This document shows positions 1-8,522 of a DNA stretch of 64,000 nucleotides, piece after piece. The DNA is from Marinibacterium sp050389775 (GTDB taxonomy: Bacteria > Pseudomonadota > Alphaproteobacteria > Rhodobacterales > Rhodobacteraceae), in NCBI RefSeq assembly GCF_050389775.1, contig NZ_CP177144.1, positions 3,100,001-3,164,000 on the forward strand. Direction: 5' to 3'. The notes beneath the pieces are model-generated. The model did no database searches. It worked only from the letters and a program-made list of their open reading frames with translations, and was not told the origin of the DNA. Position numbers and translations under genes: made by a program. Position 1 is the stretch's first letter. Each line of letters opens with the position of its first letter.

Positions 1-526
1 CAAAGGGCGATTGCATCCCGGCATGACCGCCCGCGCCGGCGGCCACGGCGATCAGCCCGTCGGCGCCCTTGTCGATGGCCTTGCGGGCAAAGGTGTCGTT
101 GATCACGTCATGCAGGGTGATCCCCCCGCAGGAATGCGCGGCCTCGTTGACCTCGACCCGCGCGCCAAGCGAGGTGATCCAGATCGGCACCTCGTGCTTC
201 ACGCAGATCTCGATGTCGCGTTCCAGCCGGGCGTTCGACCGGTGCACGATCTGGTTGACGGCATAAGGCGCGGCGGGCCGGTCGGGGTTGGCCTGGTTGT
301 GGCGGTCCAGCTCTTCCTTGATCCGCGTCAGCCAGGCATCCAGCAGCGGCGGCTCGCCCTCGCCCTCGCGGGCATTCAGCGCGGGAAAGGACCCCACGAT
401 GCCCGCCTTGCACTGGGATATGACCAGCTCGGGGCCCGAGATGATGAACATGGGCGAGCCGACAAGCGGGGTGCGCAGCCCCCGCAATTGCGCCGGCAGG
501 TGGCTTTCGTCGCGGGACCAGCCCAT
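1..526 (-). CDS. Nitronate monooxygenase (2-nitropropane dioxygenase family), 3' part missing
   Basis: The visible 175 residues read MGWSRDESHLPAQLRG, then a TIM-barrel start with GSPMFIISGPELVISQCKAG and the later stretch ADGLIAVAAGAGGHAG, which is typical of the FMN-dependent nitronate monooxygenase / enoyl reductase-like family. Members oxidise alkyl nitronates to carbonyls and nitrite, although many catabolic-cluster members have no proven substrate. The gene runs off the left edge, so the C-terminal half is not visible. Its ATG overlaps the TGA of the upstream thiolase by one base (TGATG), so the two are probably translationally coupled. The family call is firm; the substrate is unknown. 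Confidence 0.85.
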   Translation of the reverse strand, partial: MGWSRDESHLPAQLRGLRTPLVGSPMFIISGPELVISQCKAGIVGSFPALNAREGEGEPPLLDAWLTRIKEELDRHNQANPDRPAAPYAVNQIVHRSNARLERDIEICVKHEVPIWITSLGARVEVNEAAHSCGGITLHDVINDTFARKAIDKGADGLIAVAAGAGGHAGMQSPF

Positions 527-1722
527 CAGAGCACCTCGAAGAGGCCGGCCGCCCCCATGCCGCCGCCGACGCACATGGTGCAGACCACGTATTTCGCCCC
601 GCGCCGCTTGCCTTCGATCAGCGCCGTGCCGACCATGCGCGCGCCCGACATGCCATAGGGATGGCCGATGGAAATCGCCCCGCCGTTGACGTTCAGCAGC
701 TCGTCCGGGATGCCCAGCGTGTCGCGGCAATAGAGCACCTGCACGGCAAAGGCCTCGTTCAACTCCCACAGGCCGATGTCGTCCATCTTCAGCCCATGCG
801 CCTCAAGCAGACGGGGCACGGCAAAGACCGGGCCGATGCCCATCTCGTCGGGTTCGCACCCGGCGGCCATGACCCCGATGTAGCGGCCCAGCGGCTCCAG
901 CCCCTGCCGCTCGGCCAGGCTGGCCTCCATCACCACGGCGGCCGAAGCCCCGTCGGACAATTGCGAGGCATTGCCGGCGGTGATGAAGCCGCCTTCCTTG
1001 ATGTGGAGGCCGTCCTTGAACACCGGTTGCAGCCCGGCCAGGCTGTCGGCCGTGGTGCCGGGGCGGTTGCCCTCGTCCTTGGCCAGCGTGACCTCGTGTT
1101 CGGTGATCTCGCCGGTCTCGCGGTTCTGCATCTTCATGACCGTGGTCATCGGCACGATCTCGTCATCCAGCCGGCCGGCCTGCTGGGCCTCGTGGGTGCG
1201 GGCCTGCGACTGGGCGGCATAGGCGTCCTGGGCCTCGCGGCTGATGCCATAGCGCGCGGCGACGGTTTCGGCCGTCTCCAGCATGGTCATGTAGATCTCG
1301 GGCTTGGTGGCCACCAGCCCCGGGTCGCGGCTGACCCGCATGTCGGGGGTCTGGACCAGCGAGATGCTTTCCACCCCGCCGCCAACGGCCACGTCCATGC
1401 CATCGGTCACCACCTGCTTGGCCGCGGTGGCAATGGCCATCATGCCGCTGGCGCATTGGCGGTCCAGAGACATGCCCGCCACGGTGACCGGCAGCCCGGC
1501 GGCCAGCGCGCCCTGGCGGGCGATGTTGCCCCCCTGATGGCCCTGCTGCAGGGCCGAGCCCACGATGCAATCCTGCACTGCGCCCGGCTCGATCCCCGCG
1601 CGTTGCACGGCATGGGACACGGCATGGCCCAGCAACGCCTGGGGCGTGGTGGCATTGAATGCCCCGCGGTAGGCCTTGCCGATGGGGGTGCGGGCGGTAG
1701 ACACGATAACGGCGTCACGCAT
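526..1722 (-). CDS. Acetyl-CoA acetyltransferase / 3-ketoacyl-CoA thiolase
   Basis: 398 residues, normal thiolase length. The acyl-accepting cysteine is C90 in DRQCASGM. The second active-site set is H354 in SIGHPYG and C384 in CVGGGMGA, so all catalytic residues are present. Thiolases cleave 3-ketoacyl-CoA with CoA, or condense two acetyl-CoA. The gene has a good ribosome site (GGAGG seven bases before ATG). It lies in a minus-strand run with two short-chain dehydrogenases upstream and nitronate monooxygenase downstream, which favours a degradative role over polyhydroxybutyrate synthesis, because no phaB or phaC is nearby. Exact substrate chain length cannot be read from the sequence. Confidence 0.92.
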   Translation of the reverse strand: MRDAVIVSTARTPIGKAYRGAFNATTPQALLGHAVSHAVQRAGIEPGAVQDCIVGSALQQGHQGGNIARQGALAAGLPVTVAGMSLDRQCASGMMAIATAAKQVVTDGMDVAVGGGVESISLVQTPDMRVSRDPGLVATKPEIYMTMLETAETVAARYGISREAQDAYAAQSQARTHEAQQAGRLDDEIVPMTTVMKMQNRETGEITEHEVTLAKDEGNRPGTTADSLAGLQPVFKDGLHIKEGGFITAGNASQLSDGASAAVVMEASLAERQGLEPLGRYIGVMAAGCEPDEMGIGPVFAVPRLLEAHGLKMDDIGLWELNEAFAVQVLYCRDTLGIPDELLNVNGGAISIGHPYGMSGARMVGTALIEGKRRGAKYVVCTMCVGGGMGAAGLFEVL

Positions 1723-1801
1723 GAAAGATCCTCCCTAAGATCCTGTGGTCCCTGTCAATTCACCGGCCCGGGCGTCGGCCCGGCCGGCGTCGTCGATCCG
1801 G

Positions 1802-2740
1802 TCAGTCCTCGCCCCAGGGCAGCACGAGGCCACGGGCCTCGGCCGCCTTGCGGGCAAATTTGCGGGTCTGGGCAAAGGCATCGGGCAATTCCCGCTGGCC
1901 CGTCCCGTCGTGGATGGCCCCGAAGGATGCGGCCACGCCCTCGGGCGTGTTGTCCGCGCCTTCCAGCAGCACACCCGGCGTCTCGTAGATGCGGCTCTGG
2001 GCAAAGACCCCGGCACCGGCGCCCAGGATCACCCGGGTCGGCGCATCGTCGGACACCAGGTAAAGCAGCCCCGGGGTGATCGTCTCGGGCTGAAGCACCT
2101 CTAGCGCCTCGGGCGGCAGCAGGTCCTCGGTCATGCGCGTGGCGGCCGTGGGCGCCAGGGTGTTGACCCGGATGTTGTCCCGCGCGCCTTCCAGAGCCAG
2201 CACGTTCATCAGCCCGACAACGCCCATCTTGGCCGCACCATAGTTCGACTGGCCGAAATTGCCGTAGATGCCCGAGGCCGACGAGGTCATCACGATGCGC
2301 CCGTACTTCTGTTCGCGCATGATCGGCCAGACCGTGTGGGCGACCGTGGCCGAGCCCATCAGGTGGACCTCGACGACCTTGCGGAAATCCGACAGGTCCA
2401 TCTTGGCAAAGGTCTTGTCGCGCAGGATGCCGGCATTGTTGACCAGGATGTCGATGCGGCCCCAGGCCTCCATCGTGCGGGCGACCATGTCGGCCACCTG
2501 CCCGGCATCGGCCACGTCGGCCCCGTGGGCCATGGCCTGGCCGCCCATGGCCCGGATCTCGTCGACCACCTGTTCGGCGGCCGAACCCGATCCGCCCTGG
2601 CCATCGGTCGACACGCCCAGGTCGTTGACCACCACCCGCGCGCCGCGGGCCGCCAGCCCCAGCGCATGCGACCGGCCCAGCCCCACGCCCGCGCCGGTGA
2701 CAATCGCCACCCGGCCGTCAAAGCGGATCTCCTCCCCCAT
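1802..2740 (-). CDS. Short-chain dehydrogenase, multifunctional-enzyme-type 3-hydroxyacyl-CoA dehydrogenase
   Basis: 312 residues. The Rossmann motif TGAGVGLG is at residues 15-22, NNAG at 101-104, and the catalytic set is S153/S154, Y167 and K171 (NYGAAK). The long insert after the second strand (NDLGVSTDGQGGSGSAAEQ) and the extended C-terminus resemble the dehydrogenase unit of peroxisomal-type multifunctional enzymes, which oxidise 3-hydroxyacyl-CoA with NAD. It stands 12 bases downstream of another SDR gene and 79 bases upstream of the thiolase, so it probably supplies the thiolase with ketoacyl-CoA. The MaoC-type hydratase at 6.7 kb could provide the preceding hydration step. Confidence 0.85.
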   Translation of the reverse strand: MGEEIRFDGRVAIVTGAGVGLGRSHALGLAARGARVVVNDLGVSTDGQGGSGSAAEQVVDEIRAMGGQAMAHGADVADAGQVADMVARTMEAWGRIDILVNNAGILRDKTFAKMDLSDFRKVVEVHLMGSATVAHTVWPIMREQKYGRIVMTSSASGIYGNFGQSNYGAAKMGVVGLMNVLALEGARDNIRVNTLAPTAATRMTEDLLPPEALEVLQPETITPGLLYLVSDDAPTRVILGAGAGVFAQSRIYETPGVLLEGADNTPEGVAASFGAIHDGTGQRELPDAFAQTRKFARKAAEARGLVLPWGED

Positions 2741-2752
2741 GGTCCCTGCTCC

Positions 2753-3577
2753 CTAATCCATTGCCTTTTCAAAGATATTGCTGCCGACCTGCACGTTGAT
2801 GCCGCCCGACACCGGGATCACCGCCCCGGTCACATAACCGCCGCCAGGCCCGCAGAGGAACAGCATGCAGCCACCGATGTCTTCCTTGCGGCCCAGCCGT
2901 TTCAGGGGCACGTCTCCGGCCACCTTGGCCGCCTTGTCCTCTTCGCCCACGGCAAAGGCCGTCATCTTCGACAGGAACGGCCCCGGGGCCAGGGCGTTGA
3001 CCGTGATGAATTCGCCGGCCAGTTCGACGGCCAGGATCTTGGTCATGTGGATCACCGCCGCCTTGGAGGCCGAATAGGAATAGGCCCCGTCGCCGATCGG
3101 CACCTCGCCCATGACCGAGGCCAGGTTGACCACCCGCGCCGGGTCATCCATCGACGCCGTCTTGCGCAGCAGCGGCAGCAGCGCCTGGGTCAGGTGAAAC
3201 ACGCCGGTCACGTTCAGCGACATGACCTTGTTCCAGGCCAGGTAGGGGAACCGCCCTAGCGGCGCGCCCCAGGTCCGCCCGGCATTGTTCATCAGGATAT
3301 GCAGTCCGTCCGGGCAGCGCGCCTCGATCTCGCCGGCCAGCGCGTCGATGCCTTCCTGCGAGCCGACATCGCCGGAAAAGCCCTCGGCCGTGCCGGGATG
3401 CTGCAGGCGGTTGATCTCCTCCGCGGCGGCGGCACAGGCATCCCCCTTGCGCGATACGATCAGCACCCGGGCGCCGGCGGACACCAGCGCCTCGGCGGCC
3501 ATGCGGCCGATGCCCGTCGCCCCGCCGGTCACCAAAGCGGTCTTGCCTTCGAGCGAAAACAGGGAATCCGGTGTCAT
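2753..3577 (-). CDS. Short-chain dehydrogenase/reductase, RhlG-like
   Basis: 274 residues. The cofactor motif TGGATGIG is at 17-24, NNAG at 97-100, and the active-site set is S154, Y168 and K172 (YSASK). The basic SRKG after the second strand suggests NADPH preference. The C-terminal PVSGGINVQVG is typical of FabG/RhlG-like ketoreductases. It is the first gene of the minus-strand block and its start lies 257 bases from the divergent oxidoreductase at 3835, so the promoter region is probably shared. The substrate is not determinable; by context it is an acyl or alicyclic intermediate. Confidence 0.85.
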   Translation of the reverse strand: MTPDSLFSLEGKTALVTGGATGIGRMAAEALVSAGARVLIVSRKGDACAAAAEEINRLQHPGTAEGFSGDVGSQEGIDALAGEIEARCPDGLHILMNNAGRTWGAPLGRFPYLAWNKVMSLNVTGVFHLTQALLPLLRKTASMDDPARVVNLASVMGEVPIGDGAYSYSASKAAVIHMTKILAVELAGEFITVNALAPGPFLSKMTAFAVGEEDKAAKVAGDVPLKRLGRKEDIGGCMLFLCGPGGGYVTGAVIPVSGGINVQVGSNIFEKAMD

Positions 3578-3732
3578 GAAAATCCTTTCCAGAGACGTCA
3601 GATATGGGAATATGGCGCAGGGTGTGGTCCGTGCCGACCCGCAGCGGCCCGCCCGTCATGCATCCGCCGCGCCTTGTCCTCCCGTAGCGGCATGATGAGT
3701 TTCGCAGTGCAGAATTGCATTTCGAATTTACG

Positions 3733-3761
3733 TTGACAACCCGGATATGCCGCAGGATCAC
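3733..3761 (+). promoter_or_regulatory. Possible promoter for the 3835 oxidoreductase
   Basis: TTGACA at 3733-3738 is a perfect -35 element. A spacing of 17 bases leads to GATCAC at 3756-3761, a poor -10. It lies in a locally AT-rich part of the 257-bp gap between divergent genes. The near-palindrome TGCAGAATTGCA just upstream (about 3708-3719) could be an operator. Confidence 0.25.
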
Positions 3762-3834
3762 TGGGACGGCGCGTCACGGGACCAGGGCCCGGGAGGCAGC
3801 AGCAGGCCCAGGGGGAGGCCAGGGAGAGGACAGA

Positions 3835-4830
3835 ATGAAGTGCATGCTGAGCACCGCCGTCGGCGGTCCCGAAACATTGGAACTGGCCGACATGCCGGTG
3901 CCCGAACCCGGCCCGGGCGAGGTGCGCATCGCGGTGCGCGCCGCCGGGGTGAACTTTCCCGACACGCTGATGATCCGCGATCTCTACCAGATGAAACCGC
4001 CCCGGCCCTTTGCCCCGGGCGGCGAGGTGGCCGGGGTGATCGACGCGGTGGGCGCCGGGGTCAAGGGGCTGGCACCGGGCGACCGGGTGCTGGCGCTGAC
4101 CGGCCATGGGGGCTTTGCCGAACAGGTCTGTGCCGAGGCCGGCAAGGTCACGCGCATCCCCGATGACATGCCCTTCGACGAGGCCGCCTGTTTCGTCTTT
4201 ACCTATGGCACGTCTTATCACGCGCTCAAGGACCGGGGATACCTGCGGCCCGGCGACACGCTGTTCATCCTGGGCGCCTCGGGCGGCGTGGGCGCGGCGG
4301 CGATCGAGCTGGGCAAGGCCATGGGCGCAAGGGTCATCGCCGGGGTGTCCTCGGACGACAAGGCCGCCTTCTGCCGCAAGATCGGGGCCGACCAGACGGT
4401 GGTCTATCCGCGCGAGATGGACCGCGACGCGCAAAAGGCCCTGTCGGCCCGGCTGAAGGAACTGGCCGGCCCCAAGGGCGTGACCGTGGCCTATGACGCG
4501 GTGGGCGGCGACTATGCCGAGCCGGTGATCCGCTCGATGGGCTGGGACGGGCGGTACCTGGTGGTGGGCTTTCCGGCCGGCATCCCGCGAATTCCGCTCA
4601 ACCTGACCCTGCTGAAATCCTGCCAGATCGTCGGCGTGTTCTGGGGCGCATCGGTCATGCGCGACCCCAAGGGTCACGGGCGCAATGTCTACGAGCTGTT
4701 CGCGCTCTACAGCGACGGCAAGATCCGCCCGCGCATCACCGCCCGCTACCCGCTCGACCGCGCCGGCGAGGCGCTGGAGGCCATGGCCGACCGGCGGGTG
4801 ACGGGCAAGGTCGTGATCACCTTCGACTGA
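3835..4830 (+). CDS. NADPH:quinone oxidoreductase-type medium-chain dehydrogenase/reductase
   Basis: 331 residues, zinc-free MDR of the Qor type. It has an N-terminal GroES-like domain (GEVRIAVRAAGVNFPDTL) and the nucleotide motif GASGGVGAAA at residues 148-156. The start was set at 3835 because AGGGAGAGGA precedes it; an in-frame ATG 40 codons upstream would add a sequence with no homology to the family. Such enzymes reduce enones, quinones or enoyl-CoA esters with NADPH. Its stop codon directly abuts the stop of the convergent phosphatase gene (no spacer). It probably acts with the oxidoreductase and MaoC gene downstream. Confidence 0.88.
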   Translation: MKCMLSTAVGGPETLELADMPVPEPGPGEVRIAVRAAGVNFPDTLMIRDLYQMKPPRPFAPGGEVAGVIDAVGAGVKGLAPGDRVLALTGHGGFAEQVCAEAGKVTRIPDDMPFDEAACFVFTYGTSYHALKDRGYLRPGDTLFILGASGGVGAAAIELGKAMGARVIAGVSSDDKAAFCRKIGADQTVVYPREMDRDAQKALSARLKELAGPKGVTVAYDAVGGDYAEPVIRSMGWDGRYLVVGFPAGIPRIPLNLTLLKSCQIVGVFWGASVMRDPKGHGRNVYELFALYSDGKIRPRITARYPLDRAGEALEAMADRRVTGKVVITFD

Positions 4831-5496
4831 TCAGCCGTCGAGATGCGCGCAATCGTTGAACCCCCGGATGATCCAGCGCCCGTCCGCGATGACCAGGCGC
4901 GAGATCGAGCCATTGTCGGCCCCGGTAAAGGTAAAGGCCCCGGCCCCCGCCGCCAGGGCCAACGCCATGGCAATGGTGCCGCCATGGGCCACGACGGCCA
5001 CGGTCTGGCCACCGTGACGAGCGGCGATCCGTTCGATCCCGGCGCGCACCCGGGCCCCGAAGATCGCCGCGCTTTCGGCCCCGGGGATGACGCCCCAATC
5101 CTGGGTTTCATGCATGCGCTGGATGACCGGGTGATTGTCGGCCACCATCTTGCGGTAGATCCCGGCATCCCACTCGCCCAGGCACACCTCGCGCAGGTCC
5201 GGCTCGACCTCCGGCGTCAGGCCAAGCGCCCGGGCCAGCGGCGCGGCGGTCTGGTGGGTGCGCCGCAGGGTGGTGACATAGAGCGCGTCGATCGGATGGC
5301 CGCCAAGCCGGGACGCCACCTGTTGCGCCTGGGCCTGGCCTTCGGGCGCAAGCGCCGGGTCACCATGGCCGTCCTTGAGCGGAAAGGGCCGGTCGGGATG
5401 GGCCGGCTCCGACGCGCCGTGCCGGATCAGCAGCATGTCGCAGGCCCCTGCCGGCGGACGATAGCGCCTTTGCGGATAGGTTCCGGTTTCGGTCAT
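4831..5496 (-). CDS. Histidine phosphatase family protein
   Basis: 221 residues. The phosphoglycerate-mutase-like signature LIRHGASE places the phospho-accepting histidine at H26; the second histidine is in AVVAHGGTIAMAL and the acid residue in LREVCLGEWDAG. The family includes phosphoglycerate mutases, SixA-like and small-molecule phosphatases, and sequence alone does not pick the substrate. The gene is convergent with the quinone oxidoreductase and divergent from the second MDR gene. The 185-bp gap in front of its start carries a 20-bp-period tandem repeat. Confidence 0.85.
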   Translation of the reverse strand: MTETGTYPQRRYRPPAGACDMLLIRHGASEPAHPDRPFPLKDGHGDPALAPEGQAQAQQVASRLGGHPIDALYVTTLRRTHQTAAPLARALGLTPEVEPDLREVCLGEWDAGIYRKMVADNHPVIQRMHETQDWGVIPGAESAAIFGARVRAGIERIAARHGGQTVAVVAHGGTIAMALALAAGAGAFTFTGADNGSISRLVIADGRWIIRGFNDCAHLDG

Positions 5497-5535
5497 CTGC
5501 TCTGTCCCCTGCCCCTTTGGTGCCTCTGCGCGCCC

Positions 5536-5645
5536 GTCTTGCCGGCCCGGCTGTCATCTTGCCGGCCCTGTGCCCGTCGTGCCGGCGCCAGTCTCGTCAT
5601 ACCGGCCGCGCTCTCGTCTTGCCGGCCCCGCCCGTCTTACCGGCC
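5536..5645. repeat. Tandem repeat, six degenerate units of about 20 bp
   Basis: The core GTCTTGCCGGCC recurs starting at 5536, 5556, 5576, 5596, 5616 and 5634, i.e. four exact 20-bp steps and one 18-bp step. Variants in order are GTCTTGCCGGCC, ATCTTGCCGGCC, GTCGTGCCGGCG, GTCATACCGGCC, GTCTTGCCGGCC and GTCTTACCGGCC. Each unit carries the palindrome GCCGGC or ACCGGC. The array fills most of the gap between the divergent phosphatase and the MDR gene that starts at 5682. It is non-coding on codon grounds. It could be a regulatory protein array (about two helical turns per unit) or a slippage product. Confidence 0.8.
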
Positions 5646-5681
5646 CCGACCCGGGCCGCGCCACCGCAAAAGGAACATCGC

Positions 5682-6680
5682 ATGAAACAGATCGTCGTGG
5701 CCGCGCTGCCCCGGGGCCCGCTGGGCGCCGAGCATTTCCGCCTCGAAGAGGTGCCCGCTCCTGTGCCGGGCCCGGGCCAGGTGCACCTGCGCGTGATCCT
5801 GATGTCGATCGACGCAGCCAACCGGTCCTGGCTGCAGGGCGCGACCTATCGCGCGGCGGTGCAGGCCGGGGATGTCATGCCGACCTATGCCATCTGCGAG
5901 GTCATCGACAGCCGGGCCGACGGCCTGGCCCCGGGCGACATCGTCGCCGCCGAGGCCGGCTGGTGCGAGGAACTCTGTCTGCCCGCCGGGGATGTGCAGA
6001 AGATGCCCGACCTGCGCCCGCTCAGCCACCTGCTGTCGGTCTATGGCATCGCCGGCAAGACGGCCTGGCACGGGCTGGTCGGCGTCGGCCGGCTGGTCGC
6101 CGGCGAAACGGTGCTGGTTTCGGCCGCCGCCGGGTCCGTGGGCGGCTATGTCGGCCAGATCGCCCGGGCCATGGGTTGCCGGGCCGTGGGCATCGCCGGA
6201 GGGCCCGAGAAATGCCGCTGGGTGGTCGAGGAGCTGGGCTTTGACGCCTGCCTCGATTACCGCGACCCGGGCTTTGCCAAGGCCCTGCGGGCGGCCTGCC
6301 CGGACGGGGTGGACGTCTATTTCGACAATGTCGGCGGCCGGGTGCTGGAAACCGCGCTCTTCCTGATGAACCTGCGCGGCCGCGTGGTCTGTTGCGGGGC
6401 GATCAGCCAGTATGACGGCGAGGCCCCCAGCGGCCCGCGCAACCTGCCCGGCCTGGTCGTGGTCAAGCGGCTGCGGATGGAAGGGTTCATCGTGATGGAC
6501 CATGCGGCCGACGACCCCAAGGCCCTGCGCGACCTGACCCGCTGGGTCGACGACGGCCGCATCAAGGTGGTCGAGGATATCGCCGAAGGGCTGGACCAGG
6601 CCCCCGCCGCGCTGATCGGCCTGCTGGCCGGCGACAACCGGGGCAAGCGCATGGTGCGCCTGGCGCCCGATCCGGCCTGA
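5682..6680 (+). CDS. NADP-dependent oxidoreductase, CurA/leukotriene B4 dehydrogenase type MDR
   Basis: 332 residues. The N-terminal part (HLRVILMSIDAANRSWL) and the nucleotide site AAAGSVGGYVGQ near residues 148-158 match the zinc-free alkenal / 15-oxoprostaglandin reductase branch. It typically reduces carbon-carbon double bonds next to a carbonyl using NADPH. The start at 5682 follows AAAGGAACATCGC; the open frame extends 55 codons upstream but only through the tandem repeat, so it was not used. The gene is followed after 44 bases by a MaoC hydratase, likely the same transcript. Confidence 0.87.
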   Translation: MKQIVVAALPRGPLGAEHFRLEEVPAPVPGPGQVHLRVILMSIDAANRSWLQGATYRAAVQAGDVMPTYAICEVIDSRADGLAPGDIVAAEAGWCEELCLPAGDVQKMPDLRPLSHLLSVYGIAGKTAWHGLVGVGRLVAGETVLVSAAAGSVGGYVGQIARAMGCRAVGIAGGPEKCRWVVEELGFDACLDYRDPGFAKALRAACPDGVDVYFDNVGGRVLETALFLMNLRGRVVCCGAISQYDGEAPSGPRNLPGLVVVKRLRMEGFIVMDHAADDPKALRDLTRWVDDGRIKVVEDIAEGLDQAPAALIGLLAGDNRGKRMVRLAPDPA

Positions 6681-6724
6681 CATCCGCGGCCTTGCCCGCC
6701 ACCCAGCAAAGGAGCACATCCCCC

Positions 6725-7204
6725 ATGACATCCCCCATCGACGCGGCCCTGGCCGCCACCGAGGCCAAGATCGGCCTGGAAATCGGCGTGTCCAACTGGA
6801 TCACCGTCGACCAGGCCATGATTGACAGCTTTGCCGAGACCACCCATGACGACCAGTGGATCCATGTCGACCCTGCCCGGGCCGCCAGCGAAAGCCCCTT
6901 TGGCGGGACCATCGCCCATGGTTTCCTGACGCTCTCGCTGGCCAGCCGATTTGCCTATGATTGCTTTCCGCCGCTGCCCGGCCAGGTCATGGCCATCAAC
7001 TACGGGTTCAACAAGCTGCGCTTTCTCACCCCGGTGCCCGCCGGATGCCGCCTGCGCGGCCGTTTCACCGTCAAATCGGCCAAAAAACGCTCGGCGACCG
7101 AGTTGTTGCGGGAAAACGTCTTGACCGTCGAAATCGACGGCCGCGACACGCCCGCTCTGGTCGCGGACTGGCTCGGAATGGTTGTATTCCCCGCGCCGTC
7201 ATGA
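6725..7204 (+). CDS. MaoC family (R)-specific enoyl-CoA hydratase-like protein
   Basis: 159 residues, single hot-dog fold. The hydratase motif is visible as the acidic/His pair in DDQWIHVDPARA followed by GGTIAHGFLTLSL. Family members add water to enoyl-CoA, giving 3R-hydroxyacyl-CoA. The start at 6725 follows AAAGGAGCACATCCCCC. It ends the plus-strand pair with the CurA-like reductase. Together with the MFE-type SDR and the thiolase across the block it would complete a beta-oxidation set. Confidence 0.88.
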   Translation: MTSPIDAALAATEAKIGLEIGVSNWITVDQAMIDSFAETTHDDQWIHVDPARAASESPFGGTIAHGFLTLSLASRFAYDCFPPLPGQVMAINYGFNKLRFLTPVPAGCRLRGRFTVKSAKKRSATELLRENVLTVEIDGRDTPALVADWLGMVVFPAPS

Positions 7205-7317
7205 GAACGACGTACCGCAGGGATCGCACCATCTGACCGCCGGCGGGGCCAAGGCCCCAGGCCTTGCGCGGTCGTGTCCCTTCCTGCCTGAACACATACC
7301 GCAAGGAGTGACGCAAG

Positions 7318-7761
7318 ATGTCATCGGTACTGGTCATGAACGGGCCCAACCTCAACCTGCTGGGCACACGTCAACCCGAGGTCTACGGGCGCACGACGCT
7401 CGCCATGATCGAGGCCGATTGCCGGGCCCATGCCGATTCTCTGGGCATGGAGCTGGAATTCGTGCAGTCCAACCATGAAGGCGTTCTGATCGACGCGATT
7501 CACGCGGCCCGCGGCGTCCGGGATGGTATCATCCTCAATGCGGGGGCCCTGACCCATACATCCGTGGCCATCCGCGACGCGCTTTCTTCTGTCGAATTGC
7601 CGGTTGTCGAGCTACATTTGTCGAACATACACGCCCGGGAATCCTTTCGACACGTGTCGCACATCGCACCTGTTGCCCTGGGACAAATTTGCGGTTTCGG
7701 TCCGCAGGGCTATATTCTGGCCCTCGACGCGTTGCACGGGCACCTGACGAAGGAGGATTAG
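7318..7761 (+). CDS. aroQ: Type II 3-dehydroquinate dehydratase
   Basis: 147 residues, the usual length of the dodecameric type II enzyme. It dehydrates 3-dehydroquinate to 3-dehydroshikimate in the shikimate pathway. Landmarks are NGPNLNLLG near the N-terminus, the catalytic Y23 in RQPEVYG, the QSNHEG loop, NAGALTHTS, and the histidine-containing HLSNIHARE. The start follows GCAAGGAGTGACGCAAG. Its 3' end carries AAGGAGGATTAG, which also serves as the ribosome site of the luxR gene five bases on, so the two are coupled. Confidence 0.97.
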   Translation: MSSVLVMNGPNLNLLGTRQPEVYGRTTLAMIEADCRAHADSLGMELEFVQSNHEGVLIDAIHAARGVRDGIILNAGALTHTSVAIRDALSSVELPVVELHLSNIHARESFRHVSHIAPVALGQICGFGPQGYILALDALHGHLTKED

Positions 7762-7766
7762 GGACC

Positions 7767-8522
7767 ATGACATTGCGCGACTACCTGTTTTACCTGACCA
7801 ACGCCCCTTCGTTGGAAGACCTGTGGTCTGCGCATACGCAGAAGATGGCGGAATTCGGCTTTGACCGGCTGATCTACGGGTTCACCCGCTACCGCACGGA
7901 AACCTCGCTGGGCGATCCCGAGGATTTCATCGTCCTGACCAACCACAGCCGCGATTACATTCGCGGCTTCATGGACGAGGGGCGCTATTTCCACGCCCCG
8001 ATGACCCAATGGGCGCTGAACAACGAAGGCGCCTGCAGCTGGCAGGTCATCCAGCAGATGTTCAAATCCGACAAGATGTCCAAGGAAGAGCTGAAGGTTT
8101 ACGAGTTCAATTCCAGGTTCGACGTGACCGCCGGCTATACCGTCAGCTTCAAATCGGTCTCGGGCCGGTCGAAGGGGGCCATTTCGCTGGCCGCCAAGCC
8201 GGGCCTGACCCAGGCCGAGGTCGACAAGATCTGGAAGAAGAGCGGCGAGGACATCCAGCTGATGAACAACATCGCCCATCTCAAGATCCTCACCCTGCCC
8301 TATTCCACGCCCACCCGGTCGCTGACCAAGCGCCAGCGCGAGGCGCTGGAATGGGTGGGCGACGGCAAGACGACCCAGGACATCGCGCTGCTGATGGGCC
8401 TGACCTCGGCCACGGTCGAGAAACACCTGCGACTCGCCCGCGAGGCGCTGGCCGTCGAAACCACGGCCCAGGCCGTGCTGAAGGCCGCGCTGCACAACCA
8501 GATGTTCGTGATGGAAGCCTGA
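7767..8522 (+). CDS. LuxR family transcriptional regulator (quorum-sensing solo type)
   Basis: 251 residues. The N-terminal autoinducer-binding domain spans about 10-165 (FGFDRLIYGFTRYRT, then SWQVI). A LuxR-type helix-turn-helix covers about 188-240 with LTKRQREALEWVGDGKTTQDIA and TSATVEKHLRLARE. No luxI homologue is in the window, so it is a solo here; whether it binds an acyl-homoserine lactone or another ligand is unknown. ATG 7767 was chosen because AGGAGG at the end of aroQ precedes it; the open frame upstream overlaps aroQ. The aroQ-luxR overlap suggests co-transcription from the aroQ promoter. Confidence 0.88.
   Translation: MTLRDYLFYLTNAPSLEDLWSAHTQKMAEFGFDRLIYGFTRYRTETSLGDPEDFIVLTNHSRDYIRGFMDEGRYFHAPMTQWALNNEGACSWQVIQQMFKSDKMSKEELKVYEFNSRFDVTAGYTVSFKSVSGRSKGAISLAAKPGLTQAEVDKIWKKSGEDIQLMNNIAHLKILTLPYSTPTRSLTKRQREALEWVGDGKTTQDIALLMGLTSATVEKHLRLAREALAVETTAQAVLKAALHNQMFVMEA

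Noticed and set aside
7689..7766. Longer N-terminus for the LuxR regulator
   Set aside because: It overlaps aroQ, lacks a ribosome site, and the conserved domain begins after ATG 7767, which has AGGAGG before it.
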